The notes below the pieces were generated by a model, which worked only from the letters and a program-made list of their open reading frames with translations, ran no database searches and was not told where the DNA came from. Made by a program: the position numbers and the translations under genes. Positions 48,644-57,572 of a stretch of DNA of 64,000 bases are shown here, piece after piece; position 1 is the stretch's first letter, and the number at the start of each line of letters is the position of its first letter. This stretch comes from CAVRRZ01 sp963723745. Lineage in GTDB: Bacteria; Actinomycetota; Actinomycetes; Mycobacteriales; Geodermatophilaceae. Location of the stretch: the NCBI GenBank assembly GCA_963723745.1, contig CAVRRZ010000005.1, positions 1,364,001 through 1,428,000 on the forward strand. Reading direction: 5' to 3'.

Positions 48644-49318
48644 TCAGGCGGGAACCTGCTGCTCGGCCGCGTGCTTGACCGGGGCGCTGCCGTTCTGCGG
48701 GGTGTCCACGAGCCGGATCAGGCCGTAGTCGTAGGCGTGCCGCCGGTAGACCACGGTCGGCTGCCCCGTGTCGGCGCACTGGAAGAGGAAGAAGTCGTGT
48801 CCCACGAGCTCCATCTCGTGCAGGGCCTGGTCGACGGTCATCGGGGTCGCCGGGTGCTGCTTCTCACGCACGACGCGCCCGGGCAGGTGCTCGTCGAGGT
48901 CGGTGACGTGCGGACCGTCGGCCAGCTGCCGCTCCCGCTCGAGGACGGCGGTGACGTCGGACGCCGGGTTCTCGGCCATGCGCACGCTGGCCGGGGTGCG
49001 CCGGCCGTGGTGGACGCGCCGGCGGTCGGCCGCCTTGCGCAGCCGGTTGTCCAGCTTGCCGGCAGCCAGGTCGAGGGCGGCGTAGAAGTCCGGCGCCGAG
49101 GCCTCGGCGCGGATCACCGGCCCCTTGCCGCGGAGGGTGATCTCCACGCGCTGGCAGTGCGAGGCCTGCCGCGGGTTCTTCTCGTGGAAGAGCTCCACGT
49201 CCACGCGCAGGATCTTCAGCTTGCCGTCGAACCGCTCCAGCATGCCGATCTTGTCCTCGACATGAGTGCGGTAGTGCTCGGGCACTTCGACGTTGCGGCC
49301 ACGGACCACGATCTCCAT
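48644..49318 (-). CDS. hpf: long-form ribosome hibernation promoting factor
   Basis: 224 residues, intact. N-terminal S30AE domain (MEIVVRGRNVEVPEHYRTHV; LKILRVDVELFHEKNPRQAS) and C-terminal dimerisation domain (REKQHPATPMTVDQALHEME; LVGHDFFLFQCADTGQPTVV; YRRHAYDYGLIRLVD). The long form dimerises 70S ribosomes into 100S particles in dormancy. GGGAGG lies four bases before the ATG at 49316-49318. Matches Rv3241c between secA and the comF-like gene. The N-domain also carries the basic RLRKAADRRRVHHGRR segment used for rRNA contact. Confidence 0.95.
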   Translation of the reverse strand: MEIVVRGRNVEVPEHYRTHVEDKIGMLERFDGKLKILRVDVELFHEKNPRQASHCQRVEITLRGKGPVIRAEASAPDFYAALDLAAGKLDNRLRKAADRRRVHHGRRTPASVRMAENPASDVTAVLERERQLADGPHVTDLDEHLPGRVVREKQHPATPMTVDQALHEMELVGHDFFLFQCADTGQPTVVYRRHAYDYGLIRLVDTPQNGSAPVKHAAEQQVPA

Positions 49319-49355
49319 GAGACCTCCCGGTTGCTCGGGTGTAGTCGCTTCGACG

Positions 49356-50135
49356 CTAGTCGCTCCCTCGCCCGTCCGACAGTCGGACCCGATGGTCCGG
49401 ACGGTGCCCGCGACCTTCGTCCCGCTCGTCCCGCCGAAAGCCCCCGTCGACGCGTCGAGGGGTCGACGCGACGACCGCCGCGAGCACCGGCACCGCCCCC
49501 GAGGGGCGCTCGCCGGCCAGCACGCCGGCCGCCTCGGTGAGGGTCGCCCCGGTGGTCACGACGTCGTCCACCAGCACCAGCAGCGGCCCGGCCGGCACAG
49601 GCCGGCGCAGCGCGAAGGTGCCCGCCAGGTTGGCCCGCCGCTGACCGACCGAGAGCCCGGCCGAGTCCCGCACCCGGCCTCGGCGCGACAGCAGCCGGGT
49701 GCCGGCGGCCGGCAGGCCGGCGGCACGGAGCTCCCGGACCGCCCGCACCGTCAGCTCCCGCACGTGGTCCCGCCCGCGGGCGCGGAGCGCGGCCCGCGAG
49801 CTGGGGACGGGCACCAGGAGCACGGGGCCCGCCGGGCCGGGGACGGCGGCGACCACCGCGGCGACGGCCAGCGCCAGGGCCGCCCCCAGCGGGCCGGCCA
49901 GCTCGGCCCGGCCGCGGTCCTTGAACGCCAGGACCGTCGGGCGCACGGGACCCGCGTAGGCCCCCGCCGCTGCGGTCGGCGGGAAGCCCCAGGGCACGCG
50001 ACGGGGGGCGGCCGCCCGGGGCGCGGCCAGCAGGGCGGCGCAGGACCGGCACAACGCCGCGCCGGGCACGCCGCAGCCGGCGCAGGTGCGCGGCAGGACG
50101 AGGTCGGTGAGGGCCGCCCGGAGCCCTGAGGTCAC
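49356..50135 (-). CDS. ComF-family phosphoribosyltransferase-like protein
   Basis: 259 residues, intact. N-terminal zinc-finger pattern (PRTCAGCGVPGAALCRSCAA) and a C-terminal PRPP-binding loop LVLVDDVVTTGATLTEAAGV, the type I PRTase motif. In naturally competent bacteria ComFC helps handle incoming single-strand DNA; in actinobacteria the role is not settled. GTG at 50133-50135 starts VTSGLRAALTDLVLPRTC. Upstream of hpf with a 37-base gap, downstream of lpqB, as Rv3242c. Confidence 0.85.
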   Translation of the reverse strand: MTSGLRAALTDLVLPRTCAGCGVPGAALCRSCAALLAAPRAAAPRRVPWGFPPTAAAGAYAGPVRPTVLAFKDRGRAELAGPLGAALALAVAAVVAAVPGPAGPVLLVPVPSSRAALRARGRDHVRELTVRAVRELRAAGLPAAGTRLLSRRGRVRDSAGLSVGQRRANLAGTFALRRPVPAGPLLVLVDDVVTTGATLTEAAGVLAGERPSGAVPVLAAVVASTPRRVDGGFRRDERDEGRGHRPDHRVRLSDGRGSD

Positions 50136-50200
50136 GCCTGACGAGGCTGCCCGCGCGACGGCGGCGACGCCAGGCGCGCCGCGGATCTGTGGATGGCGGG

Positions 50201-51925
50201 TCAGAGCGGGTAGAACGGCCGCGCGCCCGCCAGGGGCGCCTGCCCGGGGACGATCGTCACCCAGGTGGACCCGTTGAGCCGCCAGATCCGGCCGTCGGCG
50301 CTCACCAGCGGCGAACGGGTGGGCGCCGCCGCCACCGACGAGGGCTGCGCCGGCAGCCCCGCGGTGCTCACCGCGTCGAGGCCCCAGCCGTCGATGCCGA
50401 CGACGTAGGGCTCGATCCCGTCCTCGGCGGCGTCCCCGGCGAGCACCAGGAGGTGGCCGCTGTCGCGCCAGGCGACGTCGACGACGTCGCTCAGCGACGG
50501 CGCCACCTCGCGCAGGTCGCGCAGCGCCACCGTGCTGTCCTCGTCGCGGACGACGATGCCCAGGTACAGGCGCGGGCCGCTCGGCCGCGTGACGACCACG
50601 GCCGCGCGGACCCCGTCGGGCGAGAGCTGCAGCACCCGTGCCTCCCCCAGGTCGGGCAGGGTGGGCGCCGCGACCTCGCGCGGCGAGTCGCCGGACTGGA
50701 TGCGGACGACGTCCGTCCCGTCCCGCACCACCCACGCCTCGGCGCGCGTGGCGGCCACCGACGGCGCGGTCAGCGACTCCTCGCGAGGGAGCACCGGCGC
50801 CAGTGCCTCGCCGTACGGGCCGGCGAGCAGCGTGCTGGCGCCGTCGGTACCGCGCGCGACGCCCACGAGGAAGGACAGCTCTCCGGTGCGTGCATCGGCG
50901 GCGACCGCGGCGCTGCGCAGCGCGTACTCCCCCTCGCCGGCCGGGCCCGGCGCCGGCTCGCCACCCTCCACGGTGCGCAGCACACCGCCGTCGAGGTAGT
51001 GGCCGACGCCGTCGACCGGCACGGCGTCCGGGTCGAACGACGCCCAGTCGTCGACCGTCTGCTCCGCGGGGACGCCGTCGACCTGGATGCGCTCGCCGTC
51101 GACCAGGACCAGCACGCTGCGGATGCCCGCCTGGTCCAGCGTCCAGACCAGCTGGGCGAACAGCGCCGCCGGCACCTCCTCGGAGGCTCCCGGGAACCCG
51201 GCGAAGTCCACCGTCGCCGTCGTCCCGTCGACGGTCACCGGACGGCGCAGCGACTCCCCGCCGCCGAGGAGGTTCACCACTCCCTGCCGCAGCGTGGTCG
51301 ACGGGCCGTCGAAGAGCCGGTCGACCAGGGCGGTCGGCTGCGCCTCACCGCTGATCAGGTAGCGCGGATCCGGGACGAGCCGTTGCAGGGTCGGGTCCAC
51401 GAAGAAGACGTCGACCTCGTCGTAGAGCCGCTCGAAGTCCGGTTCGAGGATGATCAGCCCGTCCGGCGGCGCGGCGATGCGCCACTCGCCGTCGACCTCG
51501 GCGAGCCGGTACTCCTCGGTGATCACCGCCCCGCTCACGGCGAAGCTGCCGCGCTGGTCCACCGACCCGAGGAGCGTGGCGGTCAGCCGGACGACGCCCT
51601 CCCCGATGGTGACCGTGGCGTAGTCCGTGCCGATGATCCGGAGGCCGGCGTCGTCGGCCCACGAGTCCGCCGCCTCGCCGGTCAGGTACTCACGCGCGAC
51701 GGGGTGCCCGCGGTCGGTGTTCGCCGCGGCGTCGATGAAGCCACGCACGATCTCGTCCGGCGGAGCGCCCCGCTCCGGCGAGGCGGGCTCGATACCGACG
51801 TCGGGTTGTGCCCGTGCGGGCACCTGCGTGATGGGCACGGTCGGCGAGGACGAGGGCACGGTGGAGCAGCCGGCGAGCACCAGGCCGACCGCCGCGAGGA
51901 GCGCGGGCAGGCCACGGCGCTTCAC
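50201..51925 (-). CDS. lpqB: LpqB lipoprotein, accessory of MtrAB
   Basis: 574 residues, intact. Lipobox LVLAGCSTV (Cys20) after a short signal peptide. GerMN-like domain in the N-terminal half (YLISGEAQPTALVDRLFDGP; RRPVTVDGTTATVDFAGFPG; VWTLDQAGIRSVLVLVDGER) and a beta-propeller-like second half (SLTAPSVAATRAEAWVVRDG; PTLPDLGEARVLQLSPDGVR; DVAWRDSGHLLVLAGD). LpqB interacts with MtrB from the outside and modulates MtrA output in actinobacteria. The GTG at 51923-51925 shares a GTGA overlap with the mtrB stop. Same order as M. tuberculosis. Confidence 0.93.
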   Translation of the reverse strand: MKRRGLPALLAAVGLVLAGCSTVPSSSPTVPITQVPARAQPDVGIEPASPERGAPPDEIVRGFIDAAANTDRGHPVAREYLTGEAADSWADDAGLRIIGTDYATVTIGEGVVRLTATLLGSVDQRGSFAVSGAVITEEYRLAEVDGEWRIAAPPDGLIILEPDFERLYDEVDVFFVDPTLQRLVPDPRYLISGEAQPTALVDRLFDGPSTTLRQGVVNLLGGGESLRRPVTVDGTTATVDFAGFPGASEEVPAALFAQLVWTLDQAGIRSVLVLVDGERIQVDGVPAEQTVDDWASFDPDAVPVDGVGHYLDGGVLRTVEGGEPAPGPAGEGEYALRSAAVAADARTGELSFLVGVARGTDGASTLLAGPYGEALAPVLPREESLTAPSVAATRAEAWVVRDGTDVVRIQSGDSPREVAAPTLPDLGEARVLQLSPDGVRAAVVVTRPSGPRLYLGIVVRDEDSTVALRDLREVAPSLSDVVDVAWRDSGHLLVLAGDAAEDGIEPYVVGIDGWGLDAVSTAGLPAQPSSVAAAPTRSPLVSADGRIWRLNGSTWVTIVPGQAPLAGARPFYPL

Positions 51926-53796
51926 CGCCGGCTCCGGTCGGCGCGCTCGTCGTCGAACTGCCTTTCGGCGTCGTCCGCTGCCTCCGGCGAGTCCTCGGCC
52001 CCGGCCGGCGACGCGTCGCCCTCGGCCCCGTCGCCCTCGGCCCCGTCGTCCTCGGCCCCGTCGGTATCGGGTCCGGCTGCCGGGAGCCGGCGCGCGACGG
52101 CCGGACGCAGCGGCAGAGGCGAACTGGTCAGCTCGCCCCCTGCCTCCAGGGGCAGCGTCAGCCGGAACTGGGCGCCGTGTCCCGGCTGGCCCCAGACCTG
52201 CAGCCAGCCCCCGTGCAGCCGGGCGTCCTCGAGGCTGATCGACAGGCCCAGGCCGCTGCCGCCCACCGTGCGCACCCGTGAGGGGTCGGCTCGCCAGAAG
52301 CGGTCGAACACGTGCTGCGCGTCGGCCGAGCTCAGCCCCACGCCGAAATCGCGGACCGTCACGGCGGCCGCCGTCCGGTTGCAGGCGAGGGTGACCTCGA
52401 CCGGCTTGCCACGGCCGTGCTCGATCGCGTTGCCGACCAGGTTGCGCAGCACGCGCTCGACCCGGCGGGCGTCCACGTCGGCGATGACGTCGTCGTCCGG
52501 ACGGTGCACCACGAGCCGGCAGTCGTGCCGCTCGGCCAGCGCCTGCATGCCGTCGGCCACCCGGTCCACGAGGGCGCCGAGGTCGGTCGCCTCCCAGTCG
52601 AGGACGGCGGCCCCGGCGTCGTACCGGCTGATCTCCAGCAGGTCCGTGAGCAGCGACTCGAACCGGTCCAGTTCCGCGCTCAGGAGCTCCGCGGAGCGGG
52701 ACACGTGCGGCGCGAAGTCGCCGCGCGCCTCGTGCAGGACGTCCGCGGCCATCTGCACGGTGGTCAGCGGCGTCCGCAGCTCGTGCGAGACGTCCGAGGT
52801 GAACCGCTGCTGGAGCTGGGAGAGTGCTTCGAGCTGGGTGATCTGGCGCTGCAGGCTGTCGGCCATCGCGTTGAAGCTCATCGCCAGCCTGGCCAGCTCG
52901 TCCTCCCCGCGCACCGCCATGCGTTCCTCGAGGTCGCCCTCGGCGAGCCGCTGCGCGGTTCCCGCGGCCTGCCGCACCGGGTCGACGACCAGCCGGGTGA
53001 CCAGCACGCCGATACCCACGACGAGCAGGGTGAGCGCCACCCCGATGATGACCACCGTGCTGCGGATCAGGGAGAGGCTCTCCTCCTCCTGGTCGAGGGG
53101 GAAGGCGAAGTAGAGCTCGATCTGCTCGCCCCCGGCCTCGGTGGGCACCGGGGCGCCGACGAGCAGCGTGGGGCGCGGTTCCCGCTGGTCGTCGGGGATC
53201 AGCGCGTACTTGTACGACTGGTTGCCGGCGTCGACGTCGGCACGGAGGTCCTCGGGCAGCGCGTCGTGGATGAAACGCCTGCTCGACGCCGGGGTCTCGG
53301 TCTCCCGCGACCCGGTCCGGTAGACCATGACGACGTCGAAGTCGCCGGCCGCGCCGCCGCGCTGCAGCAGCTGCTGCACCGTGCGGTCGAGGGTGGAGCG
53401 CACGCTCGGCGCGTCGCCGGTCGCGATGCCGGCGACCTGGCTCTGCGCGAAGAACACACCCTCCTGCGCCTGACCGATCGCCGCCTGCCGCTTCACCGAC
53501 AGCAGCTGGTCGCGGATCTGGCTGAACAGCACGAGGCTGACGATGACGACGACGGTGCCGGCGACGAGCATGGTGATCGCGCCCACCCGCACCTGCAGCG
53601 ACCGCCGCCACAGCCGCAGCCCGCGACGGGCGACGCCTCGGGACAGCCGCCGGACGCGGCGGCGCACGACGCTCACCCGGCGCCGCAGCGCGCGGCGATT
53701 CCTCGCGGCCGCGGCGGACCCAGGGCGGCCGCGGTCGCGTCCGGGGTCCGTCTGCGGGGACTCCGTCGTCCCCTCGCGGGTGTCGGAACGGGTCAC
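51922..53796 (-). CDS. mtrB: MtrB sensor histidine kinase
   Basis: 624 residues, intact. A highly basic cytoplasmic N-terminus (residues 33-65, many Arg), TM1 at 72-92 (VGAITMLVAGTVVVIVSLVL), an extracytoplasmic sensor, TM2 near 245-268, HAMP (DPVRQAAGTAQRLAEGDLEE), HisKA with RFTSDVSHELRTPLTTVQM (phospho-His338), and HATPase_c: RVLRNLVGNAIEHGRGKPVE (N box), VRDFGVGLSSADAQHVFDRF (G1), GGSGLGLSISLEDARLHGGW (G2). Phosphorylates MtrA; controls cell division and wall homeostasis. GTG at 53794-53796. The C-terminal tail is acidic (AEDDGAEGDGAEGD). Confidence 0.95.
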   Translation of the reverse strand: MTRSDTREGTTESPQTDPGRDRGRPGSAAAARNRRALRRRVSVVRRRVRRLSRGVARRGLRLWRRSLQVRVGAITMLVAGTVVVIVSLVLFSQIRDQLLSVKRQAAIGQAQEGVFFAQSQVAGIATGDAPSVRSTLDRTVQQLLQRGGAAGDFDVVMVYRTGSRETETPASSRRFIHDALPEDLRADVDAGNQSYKYALIPDDQREPRPTLLVGAPVPTEAGGEQIELYFAFPLDQEEESLSLIRSTVVIIGVALTLLVVGIGVLVTRLVVDPVRQAAGTAQRLAEGDLEERMAVRGEDELARLAMSFNAMADSLQRQITQLEALSQLQQRFTSDVSHELRTPLTTVQMAADVLHEARGDFAPHVSRSAELLSAELDRFESLLTDLLEISRYDAGAAVLDWEATDLGALVDRVADGMQALAERHDCRLVVHRPDDDVIADVDARRVERVLRNLVGNAIEHGRGKPVEVTLACNRTAAAVTVRDFGVGLSSADAQHVFDRFWRADPSRVRTVGGSGLGLSISLEDARLHGGWLQVWGQPGHGAQFRLTLPLEAGGELTSSPLPLRPAVARRLPAAGPDTDGAEDDGAEGDGAEGDASPAGAEDSPEAADDAERQFDDERADRSRR

Positions 53797-53851
53797 GTCC
53801 CCGGAGTTCCCCGTCCGCCCACGGTGCCGGATGCTTCGCTGCCGCGGCCGC

Positions 53852-54568
53852 TCACGGTGGGCCGGCCTTGTAGCCCACCCCGCGCACGGTGAGGACGACC
53901 TCGGGCCGCTCCGGGTCCTTCTCGATCTTCGCCCGCAGCCGCTGGACGTGGACGTTGACCAGTCGCGTGTCGGCCGCGTGCCGGTAGCCCCACACCTGCT
54001 CCAGCAACAGCTCGCGGGTGAACACCTGCCGCGGCTTGCGGGCCAGCGCCACGAGCAGGTCGAACTCCAGCGGAGTCAGCTGCACCTGGACGCCGTCCCG
54101 GGTGACCTGGTGGGCGGGCACGTCGATCTGCACGTCGCCGATCGAGAGGTTCTCCGCCTGACCGGTCTCGCCGCGGCGCAGCTGGGCACGCACACGAGCC
54201 ACGAGCTCGACCGGCTTGAAGGGCTTGGTGACGTAGTCGTCGGCACCGGCCTCCAACCCCTGGACGACGTCGATCGTGTCGCCCTTCGCCGTCAGCATGA
54301 CGATCGGCACCGTCGACTGGGTGCGGATGTCCTGGCAGATCTGCAGGCCGTTGCGGCCGGGCAGCATCAGGTCCAGCAGCACCAGGTCGGGCCGGGTCTG
54401 CTGGAAGACGCCGACCGCGCGGTTGCCGTCGGAGACGAAGGCCGGTTCGTAGCCCTCCCGCCGCAGGACGATGCCGAGCATCTCGGCGAGGGCGGCGTCG
54501 TCGTCGACGACCAGGACACGGCCTCGGCTGGGCCCGTTCTGGGGTGCGTTGGGTGCCACGGGGCCCAT
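53852..54568 (-). CDS. mtrA: MtrA response regulator
   Basis: 238 residues, intact OmpR-type regulator. Receiver: VLVVDDDAALAEMLG (acidic pocket 22-24), DLVLLDLMLPGRNGLQICQD (Asp66 phosphoacceptor), VMLTAKGD, YVTKPFKPVELVARV (Lys115). Winged helix about 135-235: QLTPLEFDLLVALARKPRQV, FTRELLLEQVWGYRHAADTR, LVNVHVQRLRAKIEKDPERP, RGVGYKAG. Near-identical in appearance to MtrA of mycobacteria and Corynebacterium, where it is a key regulator of cell cycle and wall genes. ATG at 54566-54568; a stable hairpin ends 10 bases upstream of it. Confidence 0.97.
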   Translation of the reverse strand: MGPVAPNAPQNGPSRGRVLVVDDDAALAEMLGIVLRREGYEPAFVSDGNRAVGVFQQTRPDLVLLDLMLPGRNGLQICQDIRTQSTVPIVMLTAKGDTIDVVQGLEAGADDYVTKPFKPVELVARVRAQLRRGETGQAENLSIGDVQIDVPAHQVTRDGVQVQLTPLEFDLLVALARKPRQVFTRELLLEQVWGYRHAADTRLVNVHVQRLRAKIEKDPERPEVVLTVRGVGYKAGPP

Positions 54569-54578
54569 TCTGCGCTGT

Positions 54579-54622
54579 CCGGGGGCGGAAGCGGCCCACC
54601 CATGTGGGTGAGCCGCCCCCGG
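54579..54622 (-). promoter_or_regulatory. 10-bp-stem hairpin immediately before mtrA
   Basis: CCGGGGGCGG (54579-54588 on plus) pairs with CCGCCCCCGG (54613-54622), with a second inner pairing CCCAC/GTGGG around ATGT. On the mtrA strand it ends 10 bases before the ATG, close to the GGA that would serve as Shine-Dalgarno. It may be a read-through attenuator or a translation control element rather than the ahcY terminator, which lies further upstream. Confidence 0.5.
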
Positions 54623-54638
54623 TGACCGGATGGAACGG

Positions 54639-54690
54639 CCCGGCCGCAGGGACCCGAGGCGCGCGAAGCGTGTCGCGGGGAGCGGCCGGG
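54639..54690 (-). terminator. inverted repeat terminator after ahcY (divergent copy C of dispersed repeat)
   Basis: CCCGGCCGC (54639-54647) pairs with GCGGCCGGG (54682-54690); the 34-base loop contains a smaller hairpin around GCGCGCGAAGCGTGT. It starts 8 bases after the ahcY stop. The end segments resemble the repeat after moeZ and after the DUF3499 gene. Confidence 0.65.
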
Positions 54691-54697
54691 TCCTTTC

Positions 54698-56170
<1,473 letters not shown>

Positions 56171-56312
56171 TGTCGCTCCAGGGTTCTGCCCGGCCCGGGG
56201 CCGGACGCTCGTCGGGATGCAAGGTCGCTGCGATCCCCGCAGGTCGCGGGGAGAGCGAGCATGCCGAGGCTTCGGCGGGGCTCGTGCCGCCGCTCAGCCT
56301 ACCCGCCCCGGC
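56171..56312 (-). promoter_or_regulatory. hairpin-rich leader/intergenic segment before ahcY
   Basis: 142 bases between the manA stop and ahcY start. On the ahcY strand there are hairpins GCCGA-AGCC-TCGGC, CCCCGC-GACCT-GCGGGG and GGCCCCGGGCC. A SAH riboswitch was considered, but the conserved core could not be matched, so the segment is only noted as structured and likely to hold the promoter. Confidence 0.4.
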
Positions 56313-57488
56313 TCAGCGGAGGGCGGTCGTCGCCCGGTAGAGCAGGGCGGGACCGCGCGCGCTGACCGGGGCACCCGCCGGCACGAACGCCGACTGGCCC
56401 TTCTCCAGCACCAGCTCCCCGTCGGCCGACGCCAGCACCACACGACCCTCGGCGCAGAGCAGCACCTGCGGCCCGGGCGTGGTGAGCACGCCGGATGCCT
56501 CGTCGAGCTGGCAGCGCGTGAGGTCGAAGTCCTCGACCGGCACGGGGTAGCGCAGCCCGCCGGGACCGAGCACCGGGTGCAGCACCGGCACCTTGCCGTC
56601 GGTGAAGTCGAGGACCTCCATCAGCGCGGCGAGGTCGACGTGCTTGCCGGTGAGGCCGCCGCGCAGCACGTTGTCCGAGCTGGCCATCACCTCGATGCCG
56701 GCCCCGCACAGGTACGCGTGCAGGTTGCCGGCCGGCAGGTACACAGCCTCGCCGGGCGCGAGCTTGAGGTGGTTGCACATCAGCGAGATGACGACGCCCG
56801 GGTCACCCGGGTAGGCCTGCGCCAGGCGTGCCGCCCAGCGGTAGGTGTTGATGAACTCCGGGTCGCCGGCGGCCACGAACCGGGCGGCCGACCGCGCGAC
56901 GGCGGCGACGAGCTCGGTGCGCCGCTCCCCCGTCAGCGCCAGCAGCTGGGGGATCACGGCGCGCAGCCCGCCGCGGGCCAGGGCGGCGATCGTCGGCTTG
57001 AGCTCGGGCACCTCGAGCTTGGCCAGGCAGTGCAGCGAGCCCTCGACCGGCCGGAACCCGCAGAGCGCCTCGAAGGTGGTCAGCGCGAGGAGCAGCTCGG
57101 GCTTGTGGAAGGGGTCCTTGAACGTCCGGGTCGGGTCCTCGCGCGGCACGCCGGCGGCCTCCTCCGCGGCGAAGCCGGCCTGCGCCTGCTCCATCGTGGG
57201 GTGCGCCTGCAGCGACAGCGGCGTCTCGGCGGCGAGGACCTTGAGCAGGAAGGGGAGCCGCGGACCGAACGTCTCGACCACCGGCCGGCTCAGCAGCGCC
57301 TCCGGGTCCGCCGCGATCGCCGCGTCGAGGCCGCGCCCGTCGGCCAGCCGGCACGGGTCGTCCGGGTGCGCCCCGACCCACAGCTCGGCGTACGGACGCT
57401 CGGCCGGGGACGGCTCGCCCAGGAGTTCGGGAATGACCGTCCGGCTACCCCAGGGGTAGTGGCGGACGGCGCTGGTGAGCTGCCACAT
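56313..57488 (-). CDS. manA: Mannose-6-phosphate isomerase, class I
   Basis: 391 residues, intact. Interconverts fructose-6-P and mannose-6-P, feeding GDP-mannose for PIM, lipomannan-type glycans and mannosylated proteins. Metal ligands and active site: LSLQAHPTMEQAQAGF (Gln/His), HKPELLLALTTFEALCGFRP (Glu), LPAGNLHAYLCGAGIEVMAS (His), SDNVLRGGLTGKHVD (Arg). ATG at 57486-57488. Position parallels Rv3255c, upstream of the SIS and manB genes in the other organism; here glpD and DUF808 are inserted between. Confidence 0.95.
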   Translation of the reverse strand: MWQLTSAVRHYPWGSRTVIPELLGEPSPAERPYAELWVGAHPDDPCRLADGRGLDAAIAADPEALLSRPVVETFGPRLPFLLKVLAAETPLSLQAHPTMEQAQAGFAAEEAAGVPREDPTRTFKDPFHKPELLLALTTFEALCGFRPVEGSLHCLAKLEVPELKPTIAALARGGLRAVIPQLLALTGERRTELVAAVARSAARFVAAGDPEFINTYRWAARLAQAYPGDPGVVISLMCNHLKLAPGEAVYLPAGNLHAYLCGAGIEVMASSDNVLRGGLTGKHVDLAALMEVLDFTDGKVPVLHPVLGPGGLRYPVPVEDFDLTRCQLDEASGVLTTPGPQVLLCAEGRVVLASADGELVLEKGQSAFVPAGAPVSARGPALLYRATTALR

Positions 57489-57572
57489 CGCCCCGCAGGC
57501 TACGGGGCGCCCACCACCCTCCGGAACCGTTCGGTCCCTACTGTGCGGCAGGCCTCACCCCGCCGGGTCAGG

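Noticed and set aside
56171..56312. SAH riboswitch upstream of ahcY
   Set aside because: GCAGCGACC-like pieces are present, but the order and the conserved core of the SAH riboswitch could not be matched.
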